Source: a virus. From it: 26,524 nt of DNA. The notes under the pieces were generated by a model. That model was not told the origin of the DNA. It made no database searches and saw only the letters and a list, made by a program, of their open reading frames with translations. Below, in pieces: positions 1-7,400 of the stretch. A program made the translations under genes and the position numbers. The DNA lies in the IMG/VR virus record IMGVR_UViG_3300030103_004493, positions 1 through 26,524 of that record, one strand, 5' to 3'. Within the stretch, counting starts at the first letter, position 1. Every line of letters begins with the position of its first letter.

Positions 1-1
1 C

Positions 2-85
2 GATTCATTTTCAAAAATGATGAAAGGAAAAATTTCATACAATCCGGGTTATGGAATGGAGAAAAAAACAAAGTCTGGATACTAA
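2..85 (+). CDS. Small basic protein, possibly 5'-truncated
   Basis: The frame is open from the window edge and ends with TAA at 83-85. If it starts at the ATG pair at 17-22 the product is about 22 residues, with a Gly/Tyr/Lys-rich core (SYNPGYGMEKK). Upstream codons are also open, so it could be the tail of a longer gene. Its stop overlaps the next gene's ATG (TAATG), the same tight coupling seen through the rest of this cluster, which is the main reason to believe it is translated. No function can be assigned. Confidence 0.35.
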   Translation, partial: DSFSKMMKGKISYNPGYGMEKKTKSGY

Positions 86-240
86 TGGCTAAGAAAGGAC
101 GCACAAAAGGCAATAAAATTTGCCCAGCAGGAATTGCCTGGGCAAAGCGTACCTTTGACACATATCCATCAGCCTATGCGAATATGGCTGCAAGCAAGTA
201 TTGTAAAGACCCTAACTACGCTAAAAAAAGCAAACGATGA
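85..240 (+). CDS. Small basic Cys-containing phage protein (51 aa)
   Basis: A 51-residue Lys-rich protein starting MAKKGRTKGNKICPAG, with a Trp-Ala-Lys-Arg segment and a C-terminal helix-like stretch (SAYANMAASKYCKDP). It has two Cys (13 and 40) and no membrane segment. It is too short for most ORF callers, but its start overlaps the previous stop (TAATG) and its TGA overlaps the next ATG, so it is embedded in a translationally coupled series. From memory, similar short proteins recur in marine phages without known function. It shares an N-terminal MAK-(K/R)-GRT start and an MA...CK tail with the gene at 1367, so the two may be distant paralogues. Function unknown; nucleic-acid binding is only a guess from its charge. 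Confidence 0.6.
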   Translation: MAKKGRTKGNKICPAGIAWAKRTFDTYPSAYANMAASKYCKDPNYAKKSKR

Positions 241-356
241 TAGATTCAAAAAAATTAAAAACCATTTCTGCTGAATTAAAAAAAGCCTCTGCTATGCATA
301 AGGCACAAGCAGGAAAAATTGATCGTATGTTAAAATCTTTAAATAAGAAGAAATGA
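237..356 (+). CDS. Small Lys-rich helical protein (39 aa)
   Basis: 39 residues, ATG overlapping the previous stop (ATGA) and TGA overlapping the next ATG. The sequence (SKKLKTISAELKKASAMHK) looks like one amphipathic, strongly basic helix with no Cys and no membrane segment. Overlaps on both sides support translation as part of the polycistronic small-protein cluster. Function unknown. It may be a partner or nucleic-acid-binding peptide, inferred from charge only. Confidence 0.55.
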   Translation: MIDSKKLKTISAELKKASAMHKAQAGKIDRMLKSLNKKK

Positions 357-433
357 GATATCAACCTATGTGTCAGTGTGGCAATACATCTAATTCCGAT
401 GGCCACTGCGACGGCTCACACTTAAACAAGTAG
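353..433 (+). CDS. CDGSH-type iron-sulfur-like microprotein (26 aa)
   Basis: A 26-residue ORF, start overlapping the previous stop (ATGA), stop TAG. Almost the whole protein is a CDGSH signature: Cys7-Gln-Cys9, then Cys19-Asp-Gly-Ser-His23. CDGSH (mitoNEET-type) proteins hold a 2Fe-2S cluster with three Cys and one His, with eight residues between the second and third Cys; here there are nine, and the usual Pro is replaced by Asp. The presence of all four ligands in a peptide this small, inside a coupled operon, argues against chance. Cluster binding would probably need a dimer. The role is unknown: redox sensing, iron capture or zinc binding are all possible. Confidence is good that the ORF is real, moderate for a metal site. 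Confidence 0.6.
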   Translation: MRYQPMCQCGNTSNSDGHCDGSHLNK

Positions 434-435
434 AT

Positions 436-570
436 ATGAGTAAAATGAACAAAAAAAGCCGAAAGAAAAAAAGAAGTACTTTCGGAATGCTAAGTGTAAA
501 AGCTGGTATTGATAACAACCCGAATGCAACTCAAGCTGATAGAATAGCGGGTGCAACAATGAAGAAGTAA
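436..570 (+). CDS. Small basic phage protein (44 aa)
   Basis: 44 residues with a highly basic N-terminus (nine Lys/Arg in the first 13 residues) followed by a neutral segment (VKAGIDNNPNATQADRIAG). It begins two bases after the CDGSH gene and ends directly against the next ATG. The bipartite form (basic tail plus a short conserved-looking body) is typical of small nucleic-acid-associated proteins, but that is inference. I recall similar short proteins in marine phages, without a function. Confidence 0.55.
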   Translation: MSKMNKKSRKKKRSTFGMLSVKAGIDNNPNATQADRIAGATMKK

Positions 571-813
571 ATGGGTGAATTAAAAAAATGGCGAGAACAA
601 AAATGGGTTCGCATAGGTACAGACGGAACTATCAAAGGTCCGTGTGGAACTAGCAAAGACAAAAAGAACCCTGACAGATGTTTACCATTAGCCAAAGCCA
701 GGCGTTTATCAAAACGTCAACTTGCAGCTACCGCCCGCAAAAAAAAGCGAGAAGGCTCCAGAGGTAAAACAGTTGTATCAAATACTAGAGCGGCAAAAGT
801 AAGAAATGCATAA
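571..813 (+). CDS. DUF5872-like small basic protein (80 aa)
   Basis: 80 residues. The N-terminal half carries KKWREQKWVRIG, a Gly-Pro-Cys-Gly-Thr turn near residue 30, and a Cys at about 43 followed by a Lys/Arg-rich helix and tail. The pattern (paired KW motifs, CG turn, Pro-x-Arg-Cys) matches, from memory, the uncharacterised DUF5872 domain found in giant viruses and marine phages. The two Cys could pair or bind metal. It starts immediately after the previous stop and its TAA overlaps the next ATG (TAATG). The ORF is well supported; the family assignment is a recollection and the function is unknown. Confidence 0.65.
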   Translation: MGELKKWREQKWVRIGTDGTIKGPCGTSKDKKNPDRCLPLAKARRLSKRQLAATARKKKREGSRGKTVVSNTRAAKVRNA

Positions 814-1103
814 TGGCTGATAAATCCAAAATGAAATGCAATGTCGTAATGAAAAGCGACCGGGCAGGTAAGAAAAAAATGGTAAAAGGTTGCGAGGGGG
901 GTAAAGAAAAACTTATACATTTTGGCGCAACGGGTTATGGTCATAATTATTCCTCGGCAGCGAGAAAATCATTTAGGGCTAGACATAAATGTGGCACAGC
1001 GAAATCTAAGCTAACGGCAAGATATTGGTCCTGTAAAAAATTATGGGCTGGTCCAGGAGGATCTACAAAAAGTTCTCCCAAAAATAGGCAAGGAAAATAT
1101 TAG
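813..1103 (+). CDS. DUF5754-like small basic protein (96 aa)
   Basis: 96 residues. It contains KLIHFGATGYGHNY (residues 33-46) followed by RKSFRARHKC (51-60) and TARYWSCKKLW (68-78), with Cys9, 27, 60 and 74 and His58. The succession of an HFGA/G-Y strand, an Arg-rich RARH segment and a final Trp-Ser-Cys-Lys resembles, from memory, DUF5754-type proteins of giant viruses and the RKSFxARH proteins of marine myoviruses. Cys60/Cys74 with His58 could form a metal site. It is the last gene before the promoter at 1104, so it probably closes the first transcription unit seen here. Function unknown. Confidence 0.7.
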   Translation: MADKSKMKCNVVMKSDRAGKKKMVKGCEGGKEKLIHFGATGYGHNYSSAARKSFRARHKCGTAKSKLTARYWSCKKLWAGPGGSTKSSPKNRQGKY

Positions 1104-1111
1104 TATATTTG
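1104..1111 (+). promoter_or_regulatory. Bacteroidota-type promoter -7 box
   Basis: TATATTTG matches the Bacteroidota -7 consensus TAnnTTTG. No clear -33 TTG is visible at the usual distance. The last base lies 29 bases before the ATG at 1140, close to the spacing of three other boxes in this window (28-31), and it sits in one of the few intergenic gaps. The leader that follows is A/T only apart from one G. Confidence 0.6.
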
Positions 1112-1139
1112 TAATATGTTTAATTAAAAATTTTTAAAA

Positions 1140-1367
1140 ATGCCTACAGTAAAATATTCTCAAGGATACAATGCCAGACTCGATGAGTCTATTGGTATGA
1201 AGGACGGAAAAAAATCTCAAAGCATGAAAGCTAGAAGAGATGAAAGCAAAGGGATGTCTAAGAAATTATATGGACATGCTTATGGAGGTGATCACTCAAT
1301 GACTTACGAATCTCATGGCGAAAAAAGAAGCGTTAAGGATCATTTATCTATGTTAATTAGAAAATAA
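1140..1367 (+). CDS. Small basic phage protein with internal repeat (75 aa)
   Basis: 75 residues, Lys/Arg/Ser/Asp-rich, first gene after the promoter at 1104. It holds an imperfect internal repeat: ARLDESIGM at residues 12-20 and ARRDESKGM at 31-39, seven of nine positions identical, followed by a His/Tyr/Gly-rich stretch (YGHAYGGDHS). Its TAA overlaps the next ATG. I recall RRDESxGM-type motifs in other marine phage small proteins, never with a function. No membrane segment or signal peptide. Possibly virion-associated or DNA-associated, by position only. Confidence 0.65.
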   Translation: MPTVKYSQGYNARLDESIGMKDGKKSQSMKARRDESKGMSKKLYGHAYGGDHSMTYESHGEKRSVKDHLSMLIRK

Positions 1368-1573
1368 TGGCTAAAAGAGGCAGAACTAGCAAGGATGCTT
1401 TTCCTATGATTAAGGATAAAAACCAGGGGAAATTTACTCGTTGGGTAAAAAATAACATGCCTGGCAAAAGCACATGTAGTGCCGCTTCAGCTGTTATGCG
1501 CAATAAGGGAAAATATTCCAAGAATGTTGTAGCAATGGCTAACTTTGCTAACAATTTTGGCTGTAAAAAATAA
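1367..1573 (+). CDS. Small basic Cys-containing protein (68 aa)
   Basis: 68 residues starting MAKRGRTSKDAFPM, with RWVKN and a C-terminal MANFANNFGCKK. Two Cys (47 and 66). The start overlaps the previous stop (TAATG) and the stop is two bases from the next ATG. The N-terminus and tail resemble the protein at 85-240 (MAKKGRT; MAASKYCKD), suggesting a diverged duplicate, although the middles do not align by eye. Function unknown. Confidence 0.6.
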   Translation: MAKRGRTSKDAFPMIKDKNQGKFTRWVKNNMPGKSTCSAASAVMRNKGKYSKNVVAMANFANNFGCKK

Positions 1574-1575
1574 AT

Positions 1576-1734
1576 ATGAAATCAAGAGGTCTCGGAGATA
1601 GTGTAGCTAAATTTACAAAAGCGACCGGAATAAAATACGTCGTTGATAAAGTTGCCGAGGCAACTAACACCGACTGCGGATGCGATGAAAGACGCGACAC
1701 TTTAAATCGAGTTTTCCCTTATAAAAGATATTAA
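1576..1734 (+). CDS. Small conserved phage protein with CxC and LNxxFPY motif (52 aa)
   Basis: 52 residues. The N-terminal half is a helix-prone GLGDSVAKFTKATGI segment, then DCGCDERRDTLNRVFPY (residues 33-49). The Cys34-Gly-Cys36 pair followed by Arg and a Leu-Asn-x-x-Phe-Pro-Tyr ending is a pattern I recall from many short phage proteins of Bacteroidota phages (GLGDTV...CGC...R...LN.LFPY). It lies two bases after the previous gene and one base before the next. Too short for automatic calling but compositionally convincing. Function unknown; CxC may bind metal or form a disulfide. Confidence 0.6.
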   Translation: MKSRGLGDSVAKFTKATGIKYVVDKVAEATNTDCGCDERRDTLNRVFPYKRY

Positions 1735-1735
1735 A

Positions 1736-2239
1736 ATGGCATATCAAAAATTACAAGCAGGAAAAGCATGGTCAGTATATCCAAGTGATAATACAGTAAT
1801 ACCAGATATTGGTGTAGGAGGGGCTACGGGAACTACGACTTCAGGTAGCACCACTCAGCTTATTGACGCTAATAGAGTAGGGACTGATCCTGATAATATG
1901 GCTACTTTAAGTTTCCTTTTGGCTGGCATAAAACCAGGTATGGTCATAGTTAATACTTCAGATGGCAGCCAAACAACCGTTAAAAATGTGGTTGATGGTA
2001 CGACATTAAATGTAGATGATAACATATTTTCGGTTAGCGGAAAAGATTATGCTATATACGGTGGGACTCAAGAGGGTTCGGTTTTATATATTGGTGGAGC
2101 TGGGAATATTAAAGTTACAACAATCGCTGGTGATGAAGTTACTTTTGTGGGTGTACTACAAGGAACTTTCTTCCCTGTACAGGTTCAAAAGGTTTTTAGC
2201 ACTGGTACGACTGCCACTAATATTATAGCATTGTGGTAA
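1736..2239 (+). CDS. Beta-rich virion protein, candidate head/tail decoration
   Basis: 167 residues, Gly/Thr/Val-rich, with almost no predicted helix, no signal peptide and no Cys. It begins MAYQKLQAGKAWSVYPSDN and ends with GTFFPVQVQKVFSTGTTATN followed by IIALW. The repeated short strands and the ending (tripeptide FPV, then TGTTA..IIALW) recall small phage structural proteins that coat heads or sit at appendage bases. It is followed by a tail fibre gene and preceded by the small-protein cluster within the same probable transcript. A capsid decoration or spike-base role is an inference; another beta-sandwich appendage part is equally possible. Confidence 0.6.
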   Translation: MAYQKLQAGKAWSVYPSDNTVIPDIGVGGATGTTTSGSTTQLIDANRVGTDPDNMATLSFLLAGIKPGMVIVNTSDGSQTTVKNVVDGTTLNVDDNIFSVSGKDYAIYGGTQEGSVLYIGGAGNIKVTTIAGDEVTFVGVLQGTFFPVQVQKVFSTGTTATNIIALW

Positions 2240-2261
2240 TAGGTATTGTTATAATAATACA

Positions 2262-2402
2262 ATGATAAGTGTCATTGCAATTGGAAATATAATAGGATCG
2301 ACCTTCAACAACGGAGGCACTCCTACTTTGCAAAAAATAGTAACAGAAGCCTCCGATCAAATTGTTACGGAAGCTTCTAGTCAAGAATTAATAATAGAAT
2401 AA
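2262..2402 (+). CDS. Small acidic phage protein with repeat (46 aa)
   Basis: 46 residues, ATG at 2262. The N-terminus is hydrophobic (MISVIAIGNIIG), then a short duplicated element: IVTEASDQ followed by IVTEASSQ (residues 26-33 and 34-41). Acidic, unlike the upstream small proteins. Short proteins with tandem TE-type strands are frequent beside phage fibre genes and may be small structural or assembly factors; no function is established. The gap before it (2240-2261) shows nothing else. Confidence 0.5.
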   Translation: MISVIAIGNIIGSTFNNGGTPTLQKIVTEASDQIVTEASSQELIIE

Positions 2403-2412
2403 AAGAAATAAA

Positions 2413-3918
2413 ATGGCAGTTAAGTTTTCACAGTTTACCCAAGAAACAGATGCAGCTAATATTACAAGAATTGTAGGATATACAGCATCTGGCAACTTAA
2501 ATGTCCAAATACCTCCAGCTAATTTAGACACAACATATACTCTACAATCATCTTCTTCAGGTGATAATGTGCTTTTAACCTTAGATGGCACAAAACCTGG
2601 AGGCACAGCCACGGATGACATAATTACAATTACTAAAGGCAGTGGAATAGCTTTCTCAAGTGTCACAGCTTCTGGATTTACTATAAGTGCATCCGGGGCC
2701 GTAACTACAGTAGATAAAGGTTCTACTTTGACTTCAACTGGAGATCCTATCACAGTCTCACCAACGACCGGTGATGTTAAGATAATCGCACATTCATATG
2801 CGGGGACAACAAATATTGGTTATGTACCCACAGGGGGAACTGGCTCTACTTTTTTAAAGGGAGACGGAACTTGGGGTACTCCTGCGGGAGGGTTTTCAGG
2901 CTTTGATATTTCCGACGGTTCTAATACTGAGACCATAGGCAATGGTGATGTTGTTACTTTTACCGGTGGTACATATTTAAATACAGCTGTTTCTGCGACT
3001 GACACAGTTACAATAACTCTAGACACAACAGTAGCACTTTGGACTTTAGCCGGTGGAGATTCAGCTGGAACTAATCAGCTAATTACAGCTGGCAATCTTG
3101 CTCAAATAAAAGAAAATGATGGAACAGTAGTTAATAGTGTACAAGTCGGTGGAGGGATTCAAACAAAAGCTGCTGCTACCGACCAGTTATTATTAGATCA
3201 AACTTCTGAGCTTGTTGTAACCATGGTAAATCCTGGTAGTGGAAATTTATTGTATATAGATGGAGATTACCAGCCTATTATAAATCTACCACAAGGTTTT
3301 ACATATGAGTTTAATCAAGATGCATCCACTAACAGTGGACACCCCATAGAATTAGGAGAAGTGTTAGATGGATCTACTCCTTATGCTACTGGAATACAAT
3401 ATTACGGAAGTGCATCACAAAACACATTAACACCCGTAACTCAAACAGATTATGTTACAAATAGTACTACATATTCAAGTGGTACTGGAACAGCTAGAGT
3501 TCGAATAAGAATTAATCAAAATTCACCTGCACTTTATTATTATTGCTCAAATCACTCTGGAATGGGTGGTTCGATTGTTTCTCTTAACGACAGATATACG
3601 GGACTTTCAGCACTTGGTTCTGGTATAACTTTCGCTTTAGATTTTGCGACTGCTACTACATTTACTGCTTCAGCAAGCAATAATGCTACATTTAACTTTA
3701 GCAATGCTGTTCAGGGACAAGTTGTAGATTTAATTGTTAGTGGTAATTATACACTGACATTTGCAGAAACAGGCAGCACATTTAACAGAGTGGGCTCAGT
3801 GGAATATGATTCTACCACAAACAATCTAATACAAATTATTTGCACGGATGATGCTGTGGGTGCAAAAGTATATCATTACTCAGTAGCAACATTCCAAAGC
3901 GATTCAACACCAGGATAA
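2413..3918 (+). CDS. Tail fibre/appendage protein with cupredoxin-like domain
   Basis: 501 residues, Ser/Thr/Gly/Asn-rich and beta-rich. Residues 1-135 are short repeated strands. Residues 137-157 carry the GTGSTFLKGDGTWGTP element common in tail fibres. Residues about 290-395 look like a cupredoxin-type beta domain: Gly-His310-Pro, then YYYCSNHSGMGG with Cys378, His381 and Met384, a possible His-Cys-His-Met copper site. Residues 400-501 form a further beta segment. No signal peptide or transmembrane helix. The fibre role follows from composition and neighbours (a chaperone-like gene and the LamG adhesin). Metal binding is inferred from motif spacing; the domain may instead be a structural relic that no longer binds copper. 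Confidence 0.7.
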   Translation: MAVKFSQFTQETDAANITRIVGYTASGNLNVQIPPANLDTTYTLQSSSSGDNVLLTLDGTKPGGTATDDIITITKGSGIAFSSVTASGFTISASGAVTTVDKGSTLTSTGDPITVSPTTGDVKIIAHSYAGTTNIGYVPTGGTGSTFLKGDGTWGTPAGGFSGFDISDGSNTETIGNGDVVTFTGGTYLNTAVSATDTVTITLDTTVALWTLAGGDSAGTNQLITAGNLAQIKENDGTVVNSVQVGGGIQTKAAATDQLLLDQTSELVVTMVNPGSGNLLYIDGDYQPIINLPQGFTYEFNQDASTNSGHPIELGEVLDGSTPYATGIQYYGSASQNTLTPVTQTDYVTNSTTYSSGTGTARVRIRINQNSPALYYYCSNHSGMGGSIVSLNDRYTGLSALGSGITFALDFATATTFTASASNNATFNFSNAVQGQVVDLIVSGNYTLTFAETGSTFNRVGSVEYDSTTNNLIQIICTDDAVGAKVYHYSVATFQSDSTPG

Positions 3919-3919
3919 T

Positions 3920-4477
3920 ATGAAGGCAAAACTAATAGACGGAAATATTATAACGTACAAGCAATTACCCAATACATATACCAAATCAAATGGCAGCGCG
4001 GTGCTTAACTTCAGTAAATCGGATACAGCAGAACTAGAGGCCGAAGGTTTTTATGATTTAGTAAAGCCAAGTTATAACCCACTCACACAAAATAAAGGTG
4101 GATTACAATGGGATGAAGAAAACAAGATATTTACATTTCCTATAACTGACAAAGACTTTGATGCTACTTATGATGAAGTTGACGAAGAGGGTAATCCAAC
4201 GGGTAATAAACTTCCTGTTTATGATATAGATGCATTAAAATCTACAACAATAATAGAACTAAAAGCAAAAGCAGGTGTATTATTAGAACCTACTGATTGG
4301 GAAGTTATACGTAAAGCTGAGAGAGGAGTAGAAATAAGTACAGCTACTGCAACAGAGCGAGCTAAAATATTAACCGAGTGTGATAGAAAAGAAGCTGAAG
4401 TATCTGCTTTAACAACATATGCTGAAGTATTACAATATAATAAAACTTTCTTTCCACCCTCTGAATTACCAGAATAA
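3920..4477 (+). CDS. Tail fibre assembly chaperone-like protein
   Basis: 185 residues, mixed alpha/beta, acidic. The N-terminal part (residues 1-100) looks like a small domain that reads a fibre partner. The C-terminal part has LLEPTDWEVIRKAERGVEI followed by a helix with TERAKILTECDRKEAEV. The Leu-x-x-(T/S)-Asp-Trp-x-x-Arg element followed by a helical segment is typical of phage tail fibre assembly chaperones (Tfa / Phage_tail_APC-like). Its place between two fibre-like genes agrees. It starts two bases after the upstream stop and ends two bases before the next ATG. Recognition is by motif, so confidence is moderate. Confidence 0.5.
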   Translation: MKAKLIDGNIITYKQLPNTYTKSNGSAVLNFSKSDTAELEAEGFYDLVKPSYNPLTQNKGGLQWDEENKIFTFPITDKDFDATYDEVDEEGNPTGNKLPVYDIDALKSTTIIELKAKAGVLLEPTDWEVIRKAERGVEISTATATERAKILTECDRKEAEVSALTTYAEVLQYNKTFFPPSELPE

Positions 4478-4479
4478 AC

Positions 4480-7400
4480 ATGAGTTTTAATGGACAATTA
4501 CTTGCAACAGGAGGAGTAGCTCAATGCTTGACAGACTCAGTACAAGTATTTGGCGCTGACGGTGCATATAGTAGCAATATAGCTGTATATCAGTTTAACG
4601 GTAATGCAAATGATGCAACAACAAATTATAATGCGACTACCCAAGGAAGTCCTTCATATGTAACTGGAAAATTTGGTCAAGCCGCTTCTTTATCAAACAG
4701 CGATACTGATTATTTTACAACAAGTATATCTCCCACAATATTAGGCAACTCATTTTCTTTGTCTGCTTGGGTGTATTTTACACAAAATAGTGGAGGTAGT
4801 GATTATTATTCAATTGCAGGTGCTTATTGGAACGGAAGTTCGGGTAATCAATCTTGGATATTTTATGTCAATAACGGCACTTTAAGTTTTTTTAGTAATT
4901 TAACTTCTGGCAGTATTACTGTTACTGGAGGCACTGTTCCATTAAATCAATGGAATTTTGTTGCTTTTTCAATTGACGACAAAAACCAAATATCCCTTAA
5001 TTTAAATGGTGCTATAACTACATCAGCCGTAAGTCTTTCATTGCGCTCTAATAGTATAAATTTAACTTTAGGGAATTTAGGGCCATATAATGCTAGCAGA
5101 ACAATGTATGGTCTTTTAGACCAAGTGAGAGTGTTTAACAGAGCGCTTTCTGCCTCTGAACTAAATGTTCTTTATAACGAAACAGATTCAACAACCTCAA
5201 ACACAAACCTTTTTAACGAAGGTGCAGGTGTAGCTTTATACACTCTCGATTATGATGCTTCAGACGCTGGAGGATTATATGATGGCACACCTTCAAACGT
5301 TCTGTTCGGAGTAGAAGGACAGATAAATACAGCAGGATTTTTTGATGGTAGTACGGTAGCGGCAGATATTGTTTTAGGAAGTTCTTTTATATCTGCTTTT
5401 GATGTTGCTAATAAAAGTTTTTCCCTTTGGTTTAATTGGGATGGCTCAAATCCCGGATCAAACGGCTATGGAATGCCTTTTTTTATGAATGGAACTGGTC
5501 TATCAAACGGAAGAATTGGAGTGCAAATAACTAATTCAAATGGGACAATAACCGCTTATTCCGGGACTGCGGGAAGTAATCCAACAAGCACTATATCGGC
5601 AAATACTTGGTATCATTTTGCTTTGGTTGTATCGGGCAGTAGTTATGAAGCTTTTGTAAATGGAAGTTCTATAGGTACTGCTACTAATAACAATGGAGTA
5701 GATTCGGGAACGCAAACCGCATCCATTGGATCGTGGTTTAGTTCAAATTACTACTTTACTGGGGATATAGATCAAGTAAGATTTTTTAGAAAATCGTTAT
5801 CCCAGGAAGAAATTGACGTTCTTGTCGCAGAAAACCCTTGTAATTACACTTGTACAACAGACACTACAAATTACCCTACTACAAACCTTGCATATTACAA
5901 ATTAGACAACTCCGCTGATGACGAGACTGGAGTTTATGATGGAACCTCTACAGACGTTTTCTATGCCTTTGGCCGTTTTAATCAAGCTGCGGTGTTTAAT
6001 GGAAGTAGTAGTATCATAAAAGATATTTTGGGGAGTGGGTTTACTTATGCAACCAAAACTATGACTTTTTCTGCTTGGATATTTGTAACCGATAATTCTA
6101 ACGATAATATGATTATCGGAGATGGACTTACAACAGCTACGGGAGGGTGGGGTATTTCTACTGGCTATGGCAATGCACCAAATCAAAGGCTTTCTTTTTC
6201 TGTAGCAAGTTCAGCTATGGGAGGGGTACAACAAACTTATAGTTCAGTATCTATTGCTGATGATACTTGGACACATATTGCAGTAAGTGTAGATTTTAGC
6301 AGTGTTACTGATAGTATTAAAATGTATATAAATGGTACAGAGGACACAAGTCTTGTAGATGGAATTTCCGGTTCATTTGTAGATAACACAACTTACAATA
6401 CATCTATTGGAGGAACTTGGAGTGGCAGTGCGGCAAGGTTTTTTGAAGGTAGTATTGACCAAGTAAGGATATTTGAAACTGCGCTTACAAGTAGCCAAGT
6501 ATCCGAACTTTACAACGAAAAGCCTTGTGCTGATACATCTAACTTTGCAGCTACATTGTATGAGGGCAATTCATCTTACGTTTCAAACGTAGGTTTTCAG
6601 CCTGACCTTTTATGGGTTAAGGGTATAACTTTTTCAAGTAATAATAGACTTTTTGATGTTGTAAGAACAGCAAGTGCAGGGTCACTATCTTCTAATCAGA
6701 CAGCTGTAAATGCAACAGCTTCTGGACAGATAATAACTAGCTTTGAAGCAAATGGATTTATCGCTCCTTTGCAAGCTGGTGATGTAAATCAAAGCGGTCA
6801 AGACTTTGTAGCTTGGAATTGGAAAGCAGGAGGTAATGCGGTCTTAAACGAAGAAGGCACTATTGACAGTCAAGTTAGTGCCAATACTGGCTCAGGGTTT
6901 AGTATTGCAACATTTACAGGTGTTGGCTATCCTAATGCAACTAACGCTGAAGTTGGTCACGGGCTGACTCAAGCCCCTGATATAGTTTTTATTAAAGGAA
7001 CTGGCGGAACTGGACAAAGTGGAGGTGCAGGGGCTTGGGTTGTAGGAACAGGCGTTTTAGCTTCAAACAATTGGACTGGTGCTTTTTATTTAAATTCATC
7101 CGCAGCTTATTACACTGCTATTAATTATTTTTTTAATGGCGCCGCTACAGATAGTGTTGTAAAAGTAAAAACTGATTGGTTCGTTAATGGTGCTAATAAT
7201 ACTTATGTAATGTATTCTTGGCATTCAGTATCGGGGCAAAGCTCTATATCGACCTATGAAGGGGATGGTACAAATGATAATAGTAAACAAATAACAGGGC
7301 TTGGTTTTGACCCAAGTTTTGTAATGGTTAAAAATGTAGATAGCGCCGGTGGCAATTGGGATATAATAGACAAAGCAAGGGGTGGTGGAAATAATTTATA

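Noticed and set aside
221-406. 61-residue ORF on the minus strand and other minus-strand ORFs across the window (for example 2388-2753, 5902-6186, 10662-11036, 24187-24465)
   Set aside because: They lie antisense to convincing + strand genes, have low-complexity or irregular composition, and have no promoter or coupled neighbours.
2016-2228. 70-residue ORF inside the 167-residue structural gene
   Set aside because: It is an out-of-frame shadow without its own start context or composition.
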